Of a stretch of DNA of 64,000 nucleotides, positions 26,929 through 35,627 are shown one piece after another. A program made the translations under genes and the position numbers. Location: positions 186,001 through 250,000 of the forward strand of contig NZ_BBUZ01000026.1 in assembly GCF_001417735.1 (NCBI RefSeq). The letters are read 5' to 3'. A model generated the notes under the pieces. That model saw nothing but the letters and a program-made list of their open reading frames with translations, had not been told where the DNA came from and ran no database searches. The stretch comes from Streptomyces sp. NBRC 110028 (GTDB lineage Bacteria > Actinomycetota > Actinomycetes > Streptomycetales > Streptomycetaceae). How positions within the stretch are numbered: position 1 is the stretch's first letter; each line of letters begins with the position of its first letter.

Positions 26929-27582
26929 TCAGGTCCGTGGGCGGGCGTCGTGGGTGAGGAGGGCCAGCTGGACGCGGTTGTCCAGGTCCAATGTGGCCAG
27001 GGCGCCGGAGAGATGGGCCTTGACCGTGCCGACGGCCAGGTGCAGGCGGACGCCGATCTCGGTGTTGGACAAGCCCTCGGCGACGGCCTCGGCCACCTCG
27101 CGCTCCCGTGGGGTGAGCAACGCGAGCCGCCGCCGGGCGTGTTCGGACCGGTCGTCCGGTCCCGTCGCCGCGTGCTGGATCAGTGCCCGCGCGGCGGACG
27201 GCGACAGGGCGGGCTCGCCGCGGGCGGCCCGCCGTACCGCCTCCACGATCTCCTCGGGCGCGGCGTGTTTGACGAGGTACCCGGCGGCGCCCGCGCGCAT
27301 CGCCTCCAGCACCAGCCGGTGCTCGTCGAAGGTGGTCAGCACGATCACCCGCGGGGACGGCGCGTCGCGGTGTGCGAGGGCCCGGGTGGCGGCGAGGCCG
27401 TCCATGACCGGCATCCGGATGTCCATGAGGACCACGTCGGGCTCGTGTTCGCGGACGGCGGCGGCCACCTGGGCGCCGTCGGCCGCCTCCCCGACGACCT
27501 CCATGCCCTCCGCACCGCGCAGCATCATCTTCAGCCCGGTCCGCACCAGGGGGTCGTCGTCGGCCAGCAGCACTCGGATCAT
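26929..27582 (-). CDS. NarL/LuxR-family response regulator
   Basis: 217 residues. Receiver domain with acidic cluster ADDDP, phospho-acceptor Asp in VVLMDIRMPVMDG and Lys in YLVKHAAPEEIV; C-terminal LuxR helix-turn-helix (LTPREREVAEAVAEGLSNTEIGVRLHLAVGTVKAHL). ATG at 27582, four bases after the kinase stop, with GAGGTGA inside the end of the kinase gene, so coupled. Targets unknown. Confidence 0.95.
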   Translation of the reverse strand: MIRVLLADDDPLVRTGLKMMLRGAEGMEVVGEAADGAQVAAAVREHEPDVVLMDIRMPVMDGLAATRALAHRDAPSPRVIVLTTFDEHRLVLEAMRAGAAGYLVKHAAPEEIVEAVRRAARGEPALSPSAARALIQHAATGPDDRSEHARRRLALLTPREREVAEAVAEGLSNTEIGVRLHLAVGTVKAHLSGALATLDLDNRVQLALLTHDARPRT

Positions 27583-27586
27583 GACG

Positions 27587-28795
27587 TCACCTCGCGGGCC
27601 ACGGTAGCCGGGCGCGCAGTGTGAACGTGCCGTCGGCGGCGGTGTGGTCGAGGGTGCCGCCGTCGAGCCGTACGCGTTCGGCGAGCCCGGTGAGGCCGGT
27701 GCCGGTCCCCGGGATCGGGTCGCGGGCACCGGGGGCGGCGGGCAGCGCGTTGCGGACCTCCACCGTGAGACCGGCGCCCGGACCTCCGGCCAGCGTCAAG
27801 CCGACGGGGATGCCGGGCGCGTGCTTGCGGGCGTTGGTCAATCCCTCCTGGGCCACCCGGTAGACGGTCCGGTGCAGTTGCGACCGCACGGCCCGGACAG
27901 TGCCGGCGGCTACCTCGGTACGGAAGTCCACCGGCTGTCCCGTGGCACGGGCGTCCGCGACGAGACCGTCGATGTCCTCGATCCGCGGCAGCAGTGACAC
28001 CGGCTCGCCGCCCTCCTCCGCGTGCAGCAGGCGCAGCACCTCCTGCAACTCCTCCACGGCCTCGTGCGCGTTGCCCCGGATCACCTCTGCGCTCGCGGCG
28101 ACCTCGGCGCCGTCGAGCGCGGGTCCGGCGCCCGCCTCCGCCTGCCGGGTGCGGTAGGCGAGCGCGCCCGCGTGCACCGAGAGCAGGGAGACGCGGTGCG
28201 CCAGCACGTCGTGCATCTCCCGGGCGATGGCCTGGCGTTCGGCGCGGCGGGCGTCGGCGAGCCGGCGCTCGTGTTCGGCCCGTGCCCGCGCGGCGTCCGC
28301 GCGCAGCCGTTCGACGAGCAGCCGCCGGGACCGCAGGGCATGACCGCAGGCGAAGGCGGCCAAAAGGTAGGCCAGCGAGAACGCGGCGTCGAACCACAGG
28401 TCGCCCGCCGTCCCCGGCAGCAGCAGGCCGGAGGGCGCCATGAACAGCGTGTACGCACCGAGCGTCGGCAGCGCCCGCCGCCGGCGGAGCCGGAGCGCGG
28501 CATTGGCGACGATCACCGCGCCCGCGGGCAGGGCGCTGGTCGCCAGCGCCACCGCGGGCAGCCCGATCAGGGCCACCACGAGCGGGTGGCGGCGCCGCCA
28601 CCACAGCGCGCCGCAGGCCACGAGCCCGAGCAGCGGGTCCGCTTCCACCGCCCATCGCGGCAGATCACCCTGCTCCTTCACCACACCGAGGACGACCATG
28701 CCGAGGAGCACCGCGGCGCAGAAGAGCGCCGCGTCCACCGCCCGGTCGCGCCAGGCGCGCCCGGGCGGGAGAGCGAGGTCGGTGCCGTTGGTCAT
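27587..28795 (-). CDS. NarL-type sensor histidine kinase
   Basis: 402 residues. Several N-terminal membrane segments (about residues 20-150) with no large extracellular domain, then a HisKA_3 dimerisation domain with the phospho-histidine in IAREMHDVLAHRVSLL and an HATPase domain ending GTGTGLTGLAERVRLDGGTLDH. The intramembrane-sensing layout suggests it responds to membrane or envelope conditions. Forms an operon with the regulator at 27582-26929. Confidence 0.95.
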   Translation of the reverse strand: MTNGTDLALPPGRAWRDRAVDAALFCAAVLLGMVVLGVVKEQGDLPRWAVEADPLLGLVACGALWWRRRHPLVVALIGLPAVALATSALPAGAVIVANAALRLRRRRALPTLGAYTLFMAPSGLLLPGTAGDLWFDAAFSLAYLLAAFACGHALRSRRLLVERLRADAARARAEHERRLADARRAERQAIAREMHDVLAHRVSLLSVHAGALAYRTRQAEAGAGPALDGAEVAASAEVIRGNAHEAVEELQEVLRLLHAEEGGEPVSLLPRIEDIDGLVADARATGQPVDFRTEVAAGTVRAVRSQLHRTVYRVAQEGLTNARKHAPGIPVGLTLAGGPGAGLTVEVRNALPAAPGARDPIPGTGTGLTGLAERVRLDGGTLDHTAADGTFTLRARLPWPAR

Positions 28796-29007
28796 GACGG
28801 GAGAGTAAACGGGCCACCGGGAGTCGCACACCGGCCCATCGGCCACACAGCCCCGGCCACTTGGCGGAGGCGGCGGGCGCCGGACCGGCACCTCCGGCGA
28901 CGACGGCAGGCCCTCCGGCCACCCCGTGGTGGACCATCGGCGCATGGTGCGGGCACCGGCGGCCCGGCAGGCTGCTTCCATCCATCCGGACGGACGGGAG
29001 AGATGAC

Positions 29008-30159
29008 ATGGACGCAGCCCAGATCAGCAGGGTGAGGTTTCTGCGGCTCGCGGGGGCCGTCGCCGTCGGCACGGCACTGCCCGCCGGGCACGCCGCCGCG
29101 GCCGGGCGCCACCCGGCCCCTCAAGGACGGGCGCGGGACGCGGGGCCGGGCGGGGTGCGCTACCGCGGGGTCGTCTACGAGGTGGGGGAGGGCGAAACGC
29201 CCGCCACGGCGTGGAACCCGGAACGTACCCGGGCCGATCTGCGGGCCATCCGCCACCAGCTCCACGCCGACACGGTGAAGATCACCGGCGACGGCGTCGA
29301 ACGCCTCACCCGCACCGCGGCCGAGGCGGCCGAGAGGGGGCTGCACGTATGGCTGGAGCCGACCCTCGGCGACGTACCCGCCCGGGACATCCTCGACCAC
29401 CTCGCCGAGACCGGACGGTTCGCCGAACGGCTGCGCCGCCAGGGAGTCCGCGTACACCTCAACGTGGGGTGTGAGTTCCTGCTGTTCGTACCCGGCATCG
29501 TGCCCGGCGCCACCGCGGCCGAACGCATCGACAACCTGCTCAAGGGCAACTACGACCCGGTCACGACGGCCCGCCGGCTGCGCCGCTTCACCGCGCGGGC
29601 CGCCGCCGTCGGCCGCTCGGTCTTCCACGGGCCCCTGTCGTACGGGGCCGCACAGGACGAGGACGTGGACTGGGGCCTGTTCGACCTGGTGTGCGTCGAC
29701 TACTACGGCTGGTTCCCGCACCGCTGCGGACACGTCCGCGCACTGAGCGCGTACCAGCGCCACGGCAAGCCGCTGGCGGTCACCGAGTTCGGCTCCTGCA
29801 CCTTCGAGGGCGCACCGCGCCTGGGCGGCATGGCCTGGGACGTCGTCGACTACACCACGACACCACCGCGGGTGAGGAAGGGGCTGGTGCGCAGCGAGCG
29901 CACCCAGGCCGCGTATCTGACCGGCGTACTCGACGTGTTCGAGTCGATGAACCTGTACGCGGCCATGGCCTACACCTTCGTCACGCCCGACGCCCCCCAC
30001 CGCCGCGAGCGGCGACTCGACCTGGACATGGCCAGTTACAGTCTGGTGAAAGTGGTCCGGGACCGTCCGGCGGATCCGGACTCGCCCTGGCACTGGGAGC
30101 CCAAGGAGTCGTTCACCGCCCTGGCCGGCGCGTACGCCCGCCGGCGACCGATCCCCTGA
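29008..30159 (+). CDS. Exported TIM-barrel, glycosidase-like protein
   Basis: 383 residues. ATG at 29008 after GGGAGAG, giving a signal sequence (SRVRFLRLAGAVAVGTALPAGHAAA) with only a partial Tat-like RxR motif. The body resembles a TIM-barrel family in actinobacteria often mislabelled as abortive infection protein: NPERTRADLRAIRHQLHADTVKITG, LHVWLEPTLGD, VCVDYYGW, LAVTEFGSCTFEGAPRLGG, LDMASYSLVKV, WEPKESFTALAGAYARR. The TEFG glutamate looks like a glycosidase nucleophile. Substrate unknown. I see nothing to support a phage-defence role. Confidence 0.8.
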   Translation: MDAAQISRVRFLRLAGAVAVGTALPAGHAAAAGRHPAPQGRARDAGPGGVRYRGVVYEVGEGETPATAWNPERTRADLRAIRHQLHADTVKITGDGVERLTRTAAEAAERGLHVWLEPTLGDVPARDILDHLAETGRFAERLRRQGVRVHLNVGCEFLLFVPGIVPGATAAERIDNLLKGNYDPVTTARRLRRFTARAAAVGRSVFHGPLSYGAAQDEDVDWGLFDLVCVDYYGWFPHRCGHVRALSAYQRHGKPLAVTEFGSCTFEGAPRLGGMAWDVVDYTTTPPRVRKGLVRSERTQAAYLTGVLDVFESMNLYAAMAYTFVTPDAPHRRERRLDLDMASYSLVKVVRDRPADPDSPWHWEPKESFTALAGAYARRRPIP

Positions 30160-30199
30160 CGGGTATCCAGATGTCGGACCCTGGTTGTTCACTGACATC

Positions 30200-30613
30200 A
30201 TGACCAGTACAGCGGACCACCTGGCCGCGATCGAGGACCTGCGCACCCGGGACTTCCCCGCGCAGCGCCGGGGCGGTCCGGGGTGCCATGTCGCCGACCT
30301 CCGGGTGAGCGAGGACTTCTGGGACGCGGACCTGGCCCGGGTCGAGGAGGTGCTGGAGGAGTTCGAGGCCGAGCTGGCCGTCCTCGTCCAGGTGCTGACG
30401 TTACGGTGGGGCGCCCCCGAGGTCCTCGACCTCAGCGACGCCCTGGAGCGCTCGGCGACGGGCGAGCCGGTCCCGCCGCCCCTGGACACGCTGTGCGGTT
30501 ACGTACCGGAGCTGCACATCTGGCGTGTGGAGGGGCGCTGGATCGGGCTGGGCGTGGGCCAGGGCGACCGCGAACTGCCCTTCCAGCTGGTGGTGGCGAT
30601 AGGGGAAGGGTGA
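30200..30613 (+). CDS. Hypothetical protein with a TTA codon
   Basis: 137 residues, acidic, no membrane segment or signal. A helical first half (FWDADLARVEEVLEEFEAELAVLVQVL) is followed by a beta-rich end (ELHIWRVEGRWIGLGVGQGDRELPFQLVVAIGEG). I do not recognise a family; the size and composition would fit an immunity-type protein, but this is a guess. Codon 68 (30401-30403) is TTA. ATG at 30200 has no strong ribosome binding site. Confidence 0.6.
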   Translation: MTSTADHLAAIEDLRTRDFPAQRRGGPGCHVADLRVSEDFWDADLARVEEVLEEFEAELAVLVQVLTLRWGAPEVLDLSDALERSATGEPVPPPLDTLCGYVPELHIWRVEGRWIGLGVGQGDRELPFQLVVAIGEG

Positions 30614-30639
30614 ATTCCGCCCGGACAGGGGGAGAACAG

Positions 30640-30925
30640 GGCCACCGTCGATCAGCATCGCCACGATGCTCGTGTATCCCTGGCCGACGGCCATCATGAG
30701 AGGGGTGGCTCCCGCTTGGCCGCCGCGCCCCTCGGGATCAGCTTCGCGTCGAGGAGCATGCGCACCAGGTGCGTGTGCTCCGGGAGGCTGCGAACAGCAG
30801 TGGCAGCGTCTCGCGGAACTCGCCGATCGGTTGTCCGGGGTCTGCTCCCGCCTCCAGGAGTTGGTTCACGACGTGGTCATGGCCTGCCGGGTGTGTGCCC
30901 CAGGTGCTGGCCGGGGTATCCACCG
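30640..30925 (-). pseudogene. Decayed ankyrin-repeat gene
   Basis: Three minus-strand segments in different frames spell ankyrin repeats: GHDHVVNQLLEAGADPG then ETLPLLFAAS (around 30885-30780), HTHLVRMLLDAKLIPR (around 30775-30735) and AGATPLMMAVGQGYTSIVAMLIDGG (about 30715-30640). They become continuous only with frame changes near 30780 and near 30720, and both gene ends are missing. The start merges into the region just after the uracil-DNA glycosylase stop. Confidence 0.75.
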
Positions 30926-30926
30926 G

Positions 30927-31481
30927 CTAGCCGCTCTCCGTCCCTTCCGCGTAGGCGGCGGCGCGCAGCCGGGCGAACTCCTCCGCCATGGCCGCCGCCG
31001 TCCAGTGCGCGTTGAGCCCGCTGGGGTTGGGCAGGGCCCAGATACGGGTGTCGCCTATGGTCCGTTCCTGCGGGCCGATCTTCGCCCGCTTGTCGCCGAA
31101 CGCGACCCGGTAGGCGGTGACCCCCGCCACCGCGAGCCAGCGTGGCCGCAGGCGGCGGACCTTCTCCTCCAGGATCTGGCCGCCCTCCCGGTATTCCTCG
31201 TCGGTCAGCTCGTCGGCACGCGCGCTGGCCCGGGCGACCACATTGGTGATGCCCAGCCCGTAGGACGGCAGTTCGCCCTGCTCGGAGGGGTGCAGCCGCC
31301 GCGGGGTGAATCCCGAGGCGTGCAGGACGGGCCAGAAGCGGTTGCCGGGGCGGGCGAAGTGGTGACCGGTGGCGGCGGTCATCAGCCCGGGGTTGATGCC
31401 GCAGAAGAGGACCCGCAGACCGTCCCCGACCACATCGGGGACGATGCGGTCGCGGGCGGCCTCCAGCTCTTCGGGGGTCAC
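30927..31481 (-). CDS. mug: G/U mismatch-specific uracil-DNA glycosylase (Mug-type)
   Basis: 184 residues from GTG at 31481, giving the family's usual VTPEELEAARDRIVPDVV start. Motif GINPGL for the active-site asparagine, GHHFARPGNRFWPVLH, YGLGITNVVARASARADEL and ALPNPSGLNAHW. Removes uracil or ethenocytosine opposite guanine, base-excision repair. The annotated frame extends 5' through palindromic element D, but nothing there looks like this protein. The element ends 12 bases ahead of the GTG and must supply or replace its promoter region. No good ribosome binding site is visible. Confidence 0.93.
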   Translation of the reverse strand: MTPEELEAARDRIVPDVVGDGLRVLFCGINPGLMTAATGHHFARPGNRFWPVLHASGFTPRRLHPSEQGELPSYGLGITNVVARASARADELTDEEYREGGQILEEKVRRLRPRWLAVAGVTAYRVAFGDKRAKIGPQERTIGDTRIWALPNPSGLNAHWTAAAMAEEFARLRAAAYAEGTESG

Positions 31482-31492
31482 GGGCGGCGTCC

Positions 31493-31654
31493 AGGGGGTG
31501 TCTTGTCGATCATGCCGGGCTCCCGACGCCCGGCACGGCACCTCGCGGCCCCGCGCTCGTCGCACGCAGCGCCGCTGCGCTCTCCTCACGCGGGTTGCGA
31601 GCCACCGCACCAGACGCCGCTCGCTGATCCGGCCTGATCGACAAGACACCCCCT
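31493..31654. repeat. Palindromic MITE-like element D
   Basis: 162 bp with perfect 20-bp inverted ends: AGGGGGTGTCTTGTCGATCA at 31493-31512 and its complement at 31635-31654. Its core is more diverged than that of A-C but shares CGGCACCTCGC and CACCAGACGCCGC with them and ends CTGATCC as element A does. It sits between codirectional purB and mug; the right arm overlaps the purB TGA stop (31656-31654) by one base. No ORF of its own. Confidence 0.85.
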
Positions 31655-33087
31655 CAGAGGATCGAGCCCGGCGCGTACGCGGCGGCCTCGGGGTGCTGCT
31701 TGACGATCTCCTCGATCCGGCCGACCACCGTGCCGACCTGGTCGGCGGCGGCGCCCGTGAAGGACAGCTTGTCGGCCATCAGCGCCTCCAGCCCCGCCCG
31801 GTCCAGCGGGATCCGCTCGTCGGCGGCGAGGGAGTCGAGCAGTTCGTTGCGCTCGGCGCCCTGTTCGCGCATCGCGAGGGCGGCGGCGACCGCGTGCTCC
31901 TTGATCGCCTCATGGGCGATCTCGCGGCCCACCCCGGCCCGCACGGCGCCCATCAGCACCTTGGTGGTGGCGAGGAAGGGCAGGTAGCGGTCCAGCTCGC
32001 GGGCGACGACGGCGGGGAAGGCGCCGAACTCGTCGAGCACGGTCAGGAAGGTCTCCAGCAGCCCGTCGAAGGCGAAGAACGCGTCCGGCAGCGCGACCCG
32101 GCGCACCACCGAGCAGGACACGTCGCCCTCGTTCCACTGGTCGCCGGCCAGCTCGCCGGTCATCGAGGCGTAGCCGCGCAGGATCACGGCGAGGCCGTTG
32201 ACGCGCTCGCAGGAGCGGGTGTTCATCTTGTGCGGCATCGCGGACGAGCCGACCTGGCCCGGCTTGAAGCCCTCGGTCACCAGCTCGTGCCCGGCCATCA
32301 GCCGGATCGTCTTGGCCAGCGAGGACGGGGCCGCGGCCAGCTGCACCAGGGCGGTGACGACCTCGTAGTCCAGCGAGCGCGGGTAGACCTGGCCGACCGA
32401 GGTGAACGCCTGCGCGAAGCCCAGGTGACCGGCGATCCGCCGCTCCAGCTCGGCCAGCTTGCGCGCGTCGCCGCCCAGCAGGTCCAGCATGTCCTGCGCG
32501 GTGCCGACCGGGCCCTTGATGCCGCGCAGCGGGTACCGGCCCAGCAGCTCCTCCAGCCGCCCGTGGGCGACCAGCAGCTCGTCCGCCGCGGTGGCGAAGC
32601 GCTTGCCGAGCGTGGTGGCCTGCGCGGCGACGTTGTGCGAGCGGCCCGCCATCACCAGCTCGGCGTGGTCGGCGGCCAGCTTGCCGAGCCGGGCCAGCAC
32701 GGCGACCGTACGGTCCCGCACCAGCTCCAGGGAGAGCCGGATCTGCAGCTGCTCGACGTTCTCGGTCAGATCGCGGGACGTCATGCCCTTGTGGACGTGC
32801 TCATGACCGGCGAGGGCGTTGAACTCCTCGATGCGGGCCTTCACATCGTGCCGGGTGACCTTCTCGCGCTCGGCGATCGAGGCCAGGTCGACATCCTCCA
32901 GGACCCGCTCGTAGTCGGCGAGGGCGGCGTCCGGCACCTCGATGCCCAGGTCCTTCTGGGCACGCAGTACGGCGAGCCACAGCCGCCGCTCCAGCGTCAC
33001 CTTGTACTCGGGGGACCACAGGACGGCCAGCTCCGCGGAGGCGTAGCGGCCGGCCAGGACGTTCGGAATGCGCGGCTTACCAGTCAC
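31654..33087 (-). CDS. purB: Adenylosuccinate lyase
   Basis: 477 residues, GTG start. Fumarase/aspartase superfamily: TSRDLTENVEQ, MAGRSHNVAAQATTLGKR, and the signature loop GSSAMPHKMNTRSCERVNGL. Catalyses two fumarate-releasing steps of purine synthesis (SAICAR to AICAR, adenylosuccinate to AMP); cytosolic homotetramer. The protein ends with the normal YAPGSIL terminus exactly where palindromic element D begins, so the insertion did not truncate it. Confidence 0.97.
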   Translation of the reverse strand: MTGKPRIPNVLAGRYASAELAVLWSPEYKVTLERRLWLAVLRAQKDLGIEVPDAALADYERVLEDVDLASIAEREKVTRHDVKARIEEFNALAGHEHVHKGMTSRDLTENVEQLQIRLSLELVRDRTVAVLARLGKLAADHAELVMAGRSHNVAAQATTLGKRFATAADELLVAHGRLEELLGRYPLRGIKGPVGTAQDMLDLLGGDARKLAELERRIAGHLGFAQAFTSVGQVYPRSLDYEVVTALVQLAAAPSSLAKTIRLMAGHELVTEGFKPGQVGSSAMPHKMNTRSCERVNGLAVILRGYASMTGELAGDQWNEGDVSCSVVRRVALPDAFFAFDGLLETFLTVLDEFGAFPAVVARELDRYLPFLATTKVLMGAVRAGVGREIAHEAIKEHAVAAALAMREQGAERNELLDSLAADERIPLDRAGLEALMADKLSFTGAAADQVGTVVGRIEEIVKQHPEAAAYAPGSIL

Positions 33088-33147
33088 GTGGACGGAGTCT
33101 ACCGGCCGTATTTCCAGGCCAGGCCGGTGCCCACCGGCCTGGTCCGG

Positions 33148-33918
33148 TCAGCCCTCGTAAGGCAGCAGTTCGGCGCGCTTCGGCGCCCGGCCGTCGCCCG
33201 AGGAACGGCCCGTCAGCCGCCGGGCGATCCACGGCCCGAGGTGCTCGCGGGCGAACCGGGCGTCGGAGGTGCGGCGGGCCACCCAGCCGGGGCGGACCGC
33301 GGGCGGCAGGGCCGCGTCCCAGTCCTCCTCCGGCTCGTGGCCCAGCGCCTGCCAGACGGCCTCGGCGACCCGCCGGTGCCCCTCGGCGTTCAGATGGAGC
33401 CGGTCCTCCGCCCACATCCGGGGATCGCCGACCGCCTCGGAGGCGTACAGGTCCACGACGAGCGCGTCATGCCGGACGGCCAGCTCGTCCACGAAGGAGA
33501 ACAGCCGCTCCATCCGCGGCAGGAACCTCTCGAACACCGGGCCGCGCCGCCCGGGGCTGCGCATCAGCACCAGTTGCCTGCAGCTGGGCGCGAGCCGGCC
33601 GGCCGCCTCCTCCAGCAGCCCGCACACGCGTCCCACGTCGCATTTCGGCCGCAGGACGTCGTTCCCTCCGCCGACCAGCGTCACCAGGTCCGCGCCCATC
33701 GCGGCCGCCGGGCCCGTCTGCTCGTCCACGATCTGGCCGATCAGCTTTCCGCGCACCGCGAGATTGGCGTACCGGAAACCGGGGGTGCGGGCCGCCAGCC
33801 GGGCGGCGAGCAGATCCGCCCAGCCGCGGTAGCCGCCGTCCGGGAGCGCGTCGGACATGCCCTCGGTGAAGGAGTCGCCGACCGCGACAAAGCTCGTATA
33901 GGTGGGGTTCGTCTGCAT
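33148..33918 (-). CDS. SGNH/GDSL-family hydrolase
   Basis: 256 residues, no signal peptide. SGNH blocks: VAVGDSFTEGMSD (nucleophile Ser), LAVRGKLIGQ (Gly block), LVTLVGGGNDVLRP (Asn block) and DRLHLNAEGHRRVAEAV (Asp/His block). Cytosolic esterase or lipase-like; substrate unknown. ATG at 33918 with a weak ribosome binding site; a small plus-strand gene diverges 58 bases upstream. Confidence 0.9.
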   Translation of the reverse strand: MQTNPTYTSFVAVGDSFTEGMSDALPDGGYRGWADLLAARLAARTPGFRYANLAVRGKLIGQIVDEQTGPAAAMGADLVTLVGGGNDVLRPKCDVGRVCGLLEEAAGRLAPSCRQLVLMRSPGRRGPVFERFLPRMERLFSFVDELAVRHDALVVDLYASEAVGDPRMWAEDRLHLNAEGHRRVAEAVWQALGHEPEEDWDAALPPAVRPGWVARRTSDARFAREHLGPWIARRLTGRSSGDGRAPKRAELLPYEG

Positions 33919-33976
33919 GGCTCGGGCGATCTTATCCGGTGCACGCGGGCTGCGCGGAGGCGGAGGCGCGCGCATC

Positions 33977-34198
33977 ATGAGCCGCATGGCGATGACCCAC
34001 ATCTATTTCGAGGGCGGTGCCCGGAACGGGACGACGGCGAGCTGGAACCTCGAACCCGGGGCGGACATCTACGACGACAACATCTTCCGGCCGCCCGAGC
34101 TGTACCGGCGGACCGACCGCACGAAGGTGCTCGGGCACGTCGAATACGTCGTCTTCCGCTACGACCCGGCAGGCGCACGGCCCGGCGGCCGGCCCTGA
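33977..34198 (+). CDS. Small hypothetical protein (73 aa)
   Basis: Begins MSRMAMTHIYFEGGARNGTTASWNLEPG and ends with a Pro/Gly-rich tail; mostly beta-strand prediction by eye (THIYFEGG, HVEYVVFRYD). GGAGG lies 11 bases before the ATG at 33977; the internal ATGs at 33986 and 33992 are alternatives. No recognised family. Confidence 0.5.
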   Translation: MSRMAMTHIYFEGGARNGTTASWNLEPGADIYDDNIFRPPELYRRTDRTKVLGHVEYVVFRYDPAGARPGGRP

Positions 34199-34316
34199 GC
34201 GCCCCGCGCGCCGATGGCCGGGAATCCGCGGCGGGGACGGCGCGCGGAGGCAAACGGGTCGCTCGGTTGGGCGGAGCGGGGTTCCGTACGGCGCGGAGTA
34301 GGGCAGTCTGGTCCGC

Positions 34317-34568
34317 GTGGATGCCTTTGAATGCGACCGTACGACGATGGCGATCGTCGCCGCCGCCCTCGCCGACGACGGTGAGGGCGCGGCGGCCCTG
34401 CTGGAGCCGCTGGAGACGCGCGATGTGTGCCGGGTCGCCGTCCGGCTCGCCGCGATGGCCGCCGACGCGCTGCTGGCCGTGGCCGAGGAGGGCGGCGGCG
34501 GACGGGAGGAGGCGCTGGCGCACTGGCAGGCGTGCATCATCGCCCATGAGTCCAGACGGGACCAGTGA
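34317..34568 (+). CDS. Small alpha-helical hypothetical protein (83 aa)
   Basis: GTG start. Ala/Leu-rich helices (MAIVAAALADDGEGAAALLEPLETRDVCRVAVRLAAMAADALLAVAEEG) and a hydrophilic end (HWQACIIAHESRRDQ). It has the size and helical pattern of small streptomycete regulatory or adaptor proteins, but there is no recognised domain. Confidence 0.5.
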   Translation: MDAFECDRTTMAIVAAALADDGEGAAALLEPLETRDVCRVAVRLAAMAADALLAVAEEGGGGREEALAHWQACIIAHESRRDQ

Positions 34569-34575
34569 CGGACCG

Positions 34576-34614
34576 GCTCGCCGTCACGTCACGCCGCGCT
34601 CGCCGTCACGTCAC
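34576..34614. repeat. Tandem 17-bp direct repeat
   Basis: GCTCGCCGTCACGTCAC at 34576-34592 and again at 34598-34614 (period 22), with a partial third copy CCGTCACGCC at 34620-34629. Lies between the stops of convergent genes. Confidence 0.7.
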
Positions 34615-34622
34615 ACCCGCCG

Positions 34623-35627
34623 TCACGCCACCAGCAGGCGCAGCACGTCCTCCATCGTGACCAGCCCCGCCAGCCGCCCCTCCGCGTCGATGACGGGCGC
34701 GAGATGGGTACCGCTGTCGCGCATCGCGGTCAGCACGTCGTCCAGCGGCGTCTGGGACCGCACCCGGGCGACCGGCCGCAGCTGATCGGGGCGGAACGGA
34801 ACGTCGCGCGGATGGGCGTCCAGCGCGTCCTTCACATGCAGATAGCCCAGGATCCGCCCGGATTCGTCGATCACGGGGAAGCGGGAGAAACCGGTTTCGG
34901 CCGACTTTCGCTCCAGTTCCTCGGGGGTGACCCCGATCCGCGCCGAGACCACCCGGTCCATGGGCAGCACCACGTCCCGCACCGGCCGCCGGCCCAGCTC
35001 CAGCGCGTCCCGCAGCCGCTCGGCACCGCGGTCGTCCAGCAGTCCGGCCTCACTGGAATCCGCGACCATGCGCGCCAGTTCGTCATCCGAGAAGGTGGCC
35101 GCCACCTGGCCCCGGGGCTCGACCCGCATCAGCTTCAGCAGACCGCCCGCGAACGTGTTGACCGCGAAGATGACCGGGCGCAGCGCCCGCGCCAGCCCCA
35201 CCAGCGGCGGTCCGAGCAGCAGCGCGGTGCGCACCGGCTCGGCCAGCGCCACGTTCTTCGGCACCATCTCGCCGACCAGCATGTGCAGATAGGTCGCCAG
35301 GCTCAGCGCGATCACGAACGAGACGGGATGGACCAGCCCGAGCGGCAGCCCGGCCGCGTGGAACAGCGGCTCCAGCAGATGCGCGATGGCCGGTTCCGCG
35401 ACGGCGCCCAGCACCAGCGTGCACAGCGTGATGCCGAGCTGGGCCGCGGCCAGCAGCGCGGAGACGTGTTCGAGCCCCCACAGCACGGCCCGCGCCCGGC
35501 GGTCGCCCCGCTCGGCGTACGGTTCGATCTGGCTGCGCCGCACCGCGATCAGGGCGAACTCGGCGCCCACGAAGAAGGCGTTCGCGACCAGCGTCAGCAG
35601 GCCGATCAGCAGCTGGACGGCGGTCAT
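34623..35627 (-). CDS. CNNM/CorC-type membrane protein with CBS pair (second of two)
   Basis: 334 residues. N-terminal DUF21/CNNM transmembrane domain (three to four segments, residues 1-150; FFVGAEFALIAVRRSQIE, LHMLVGEMVPKNVALAEP), then two CBS domains (about 205-325; MDRVVSARIG, GFSRFPVIDESGRILGYLHVKDAL, LAPVIDAEGRLAGLVTMEDVL). Lacks the C-terminal CorC/HlyC domain of its neighbour. The family is linked to Mg2+/Co2+ efflux. Overlaps the upstream paralogue by 4 bp (ATGA), so the two are co-translated and may form a heteromer. Confidence 0.9.
   Translation of the reverse strand: MTAVQLLIGLLTLVANAFFVGAEFALIAVRRSQIEPYAERGDRRARAVLWGLEHVSALLAAAQLGITLCTLVLGAVAEPAIAHLLEPLFHAAGLPLGLVHPVSFVIALSLATYLHMLVGEMVPKNVALAEPVRTALLLGPPLVGLARALRPVIFAVNTFAGGLLKLMRVEPRGQVAATFSDDELARMVADSSEAGLLDDRGAERLRDALELGRRPVRDVVLPMDRVVSARIGVTPEELERKSAETGFSRFPVIDESGRILGYLHVKDALDAHPRDVPFRPDQLRPVARVRSQTPLDDVLTAMRDSGTHLAPVIDAEGRLAGLVTMEDVLRLLVA

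Noticed and set aside
29008..30159. Abortive-infection (phage defence) protein
   Set aside because: The label is inherited from automatic annotation of this TIM-barrel family. The protein has an export signal and glycosidase-like features, with no Abi domain.
30927..31649. Longer form of the uracil-DNA glycosylase starting inside element D
   Set aside because: The extra 56 codons are translation of the palindromic repeat; the family's start matches the GTG at 31481.
31369..34785. 1138-codon plus-strand ORF over purB and the SGNH gene
   Set aside because: Shadow of two well-supported minus-strand genes; translation is low complexity.
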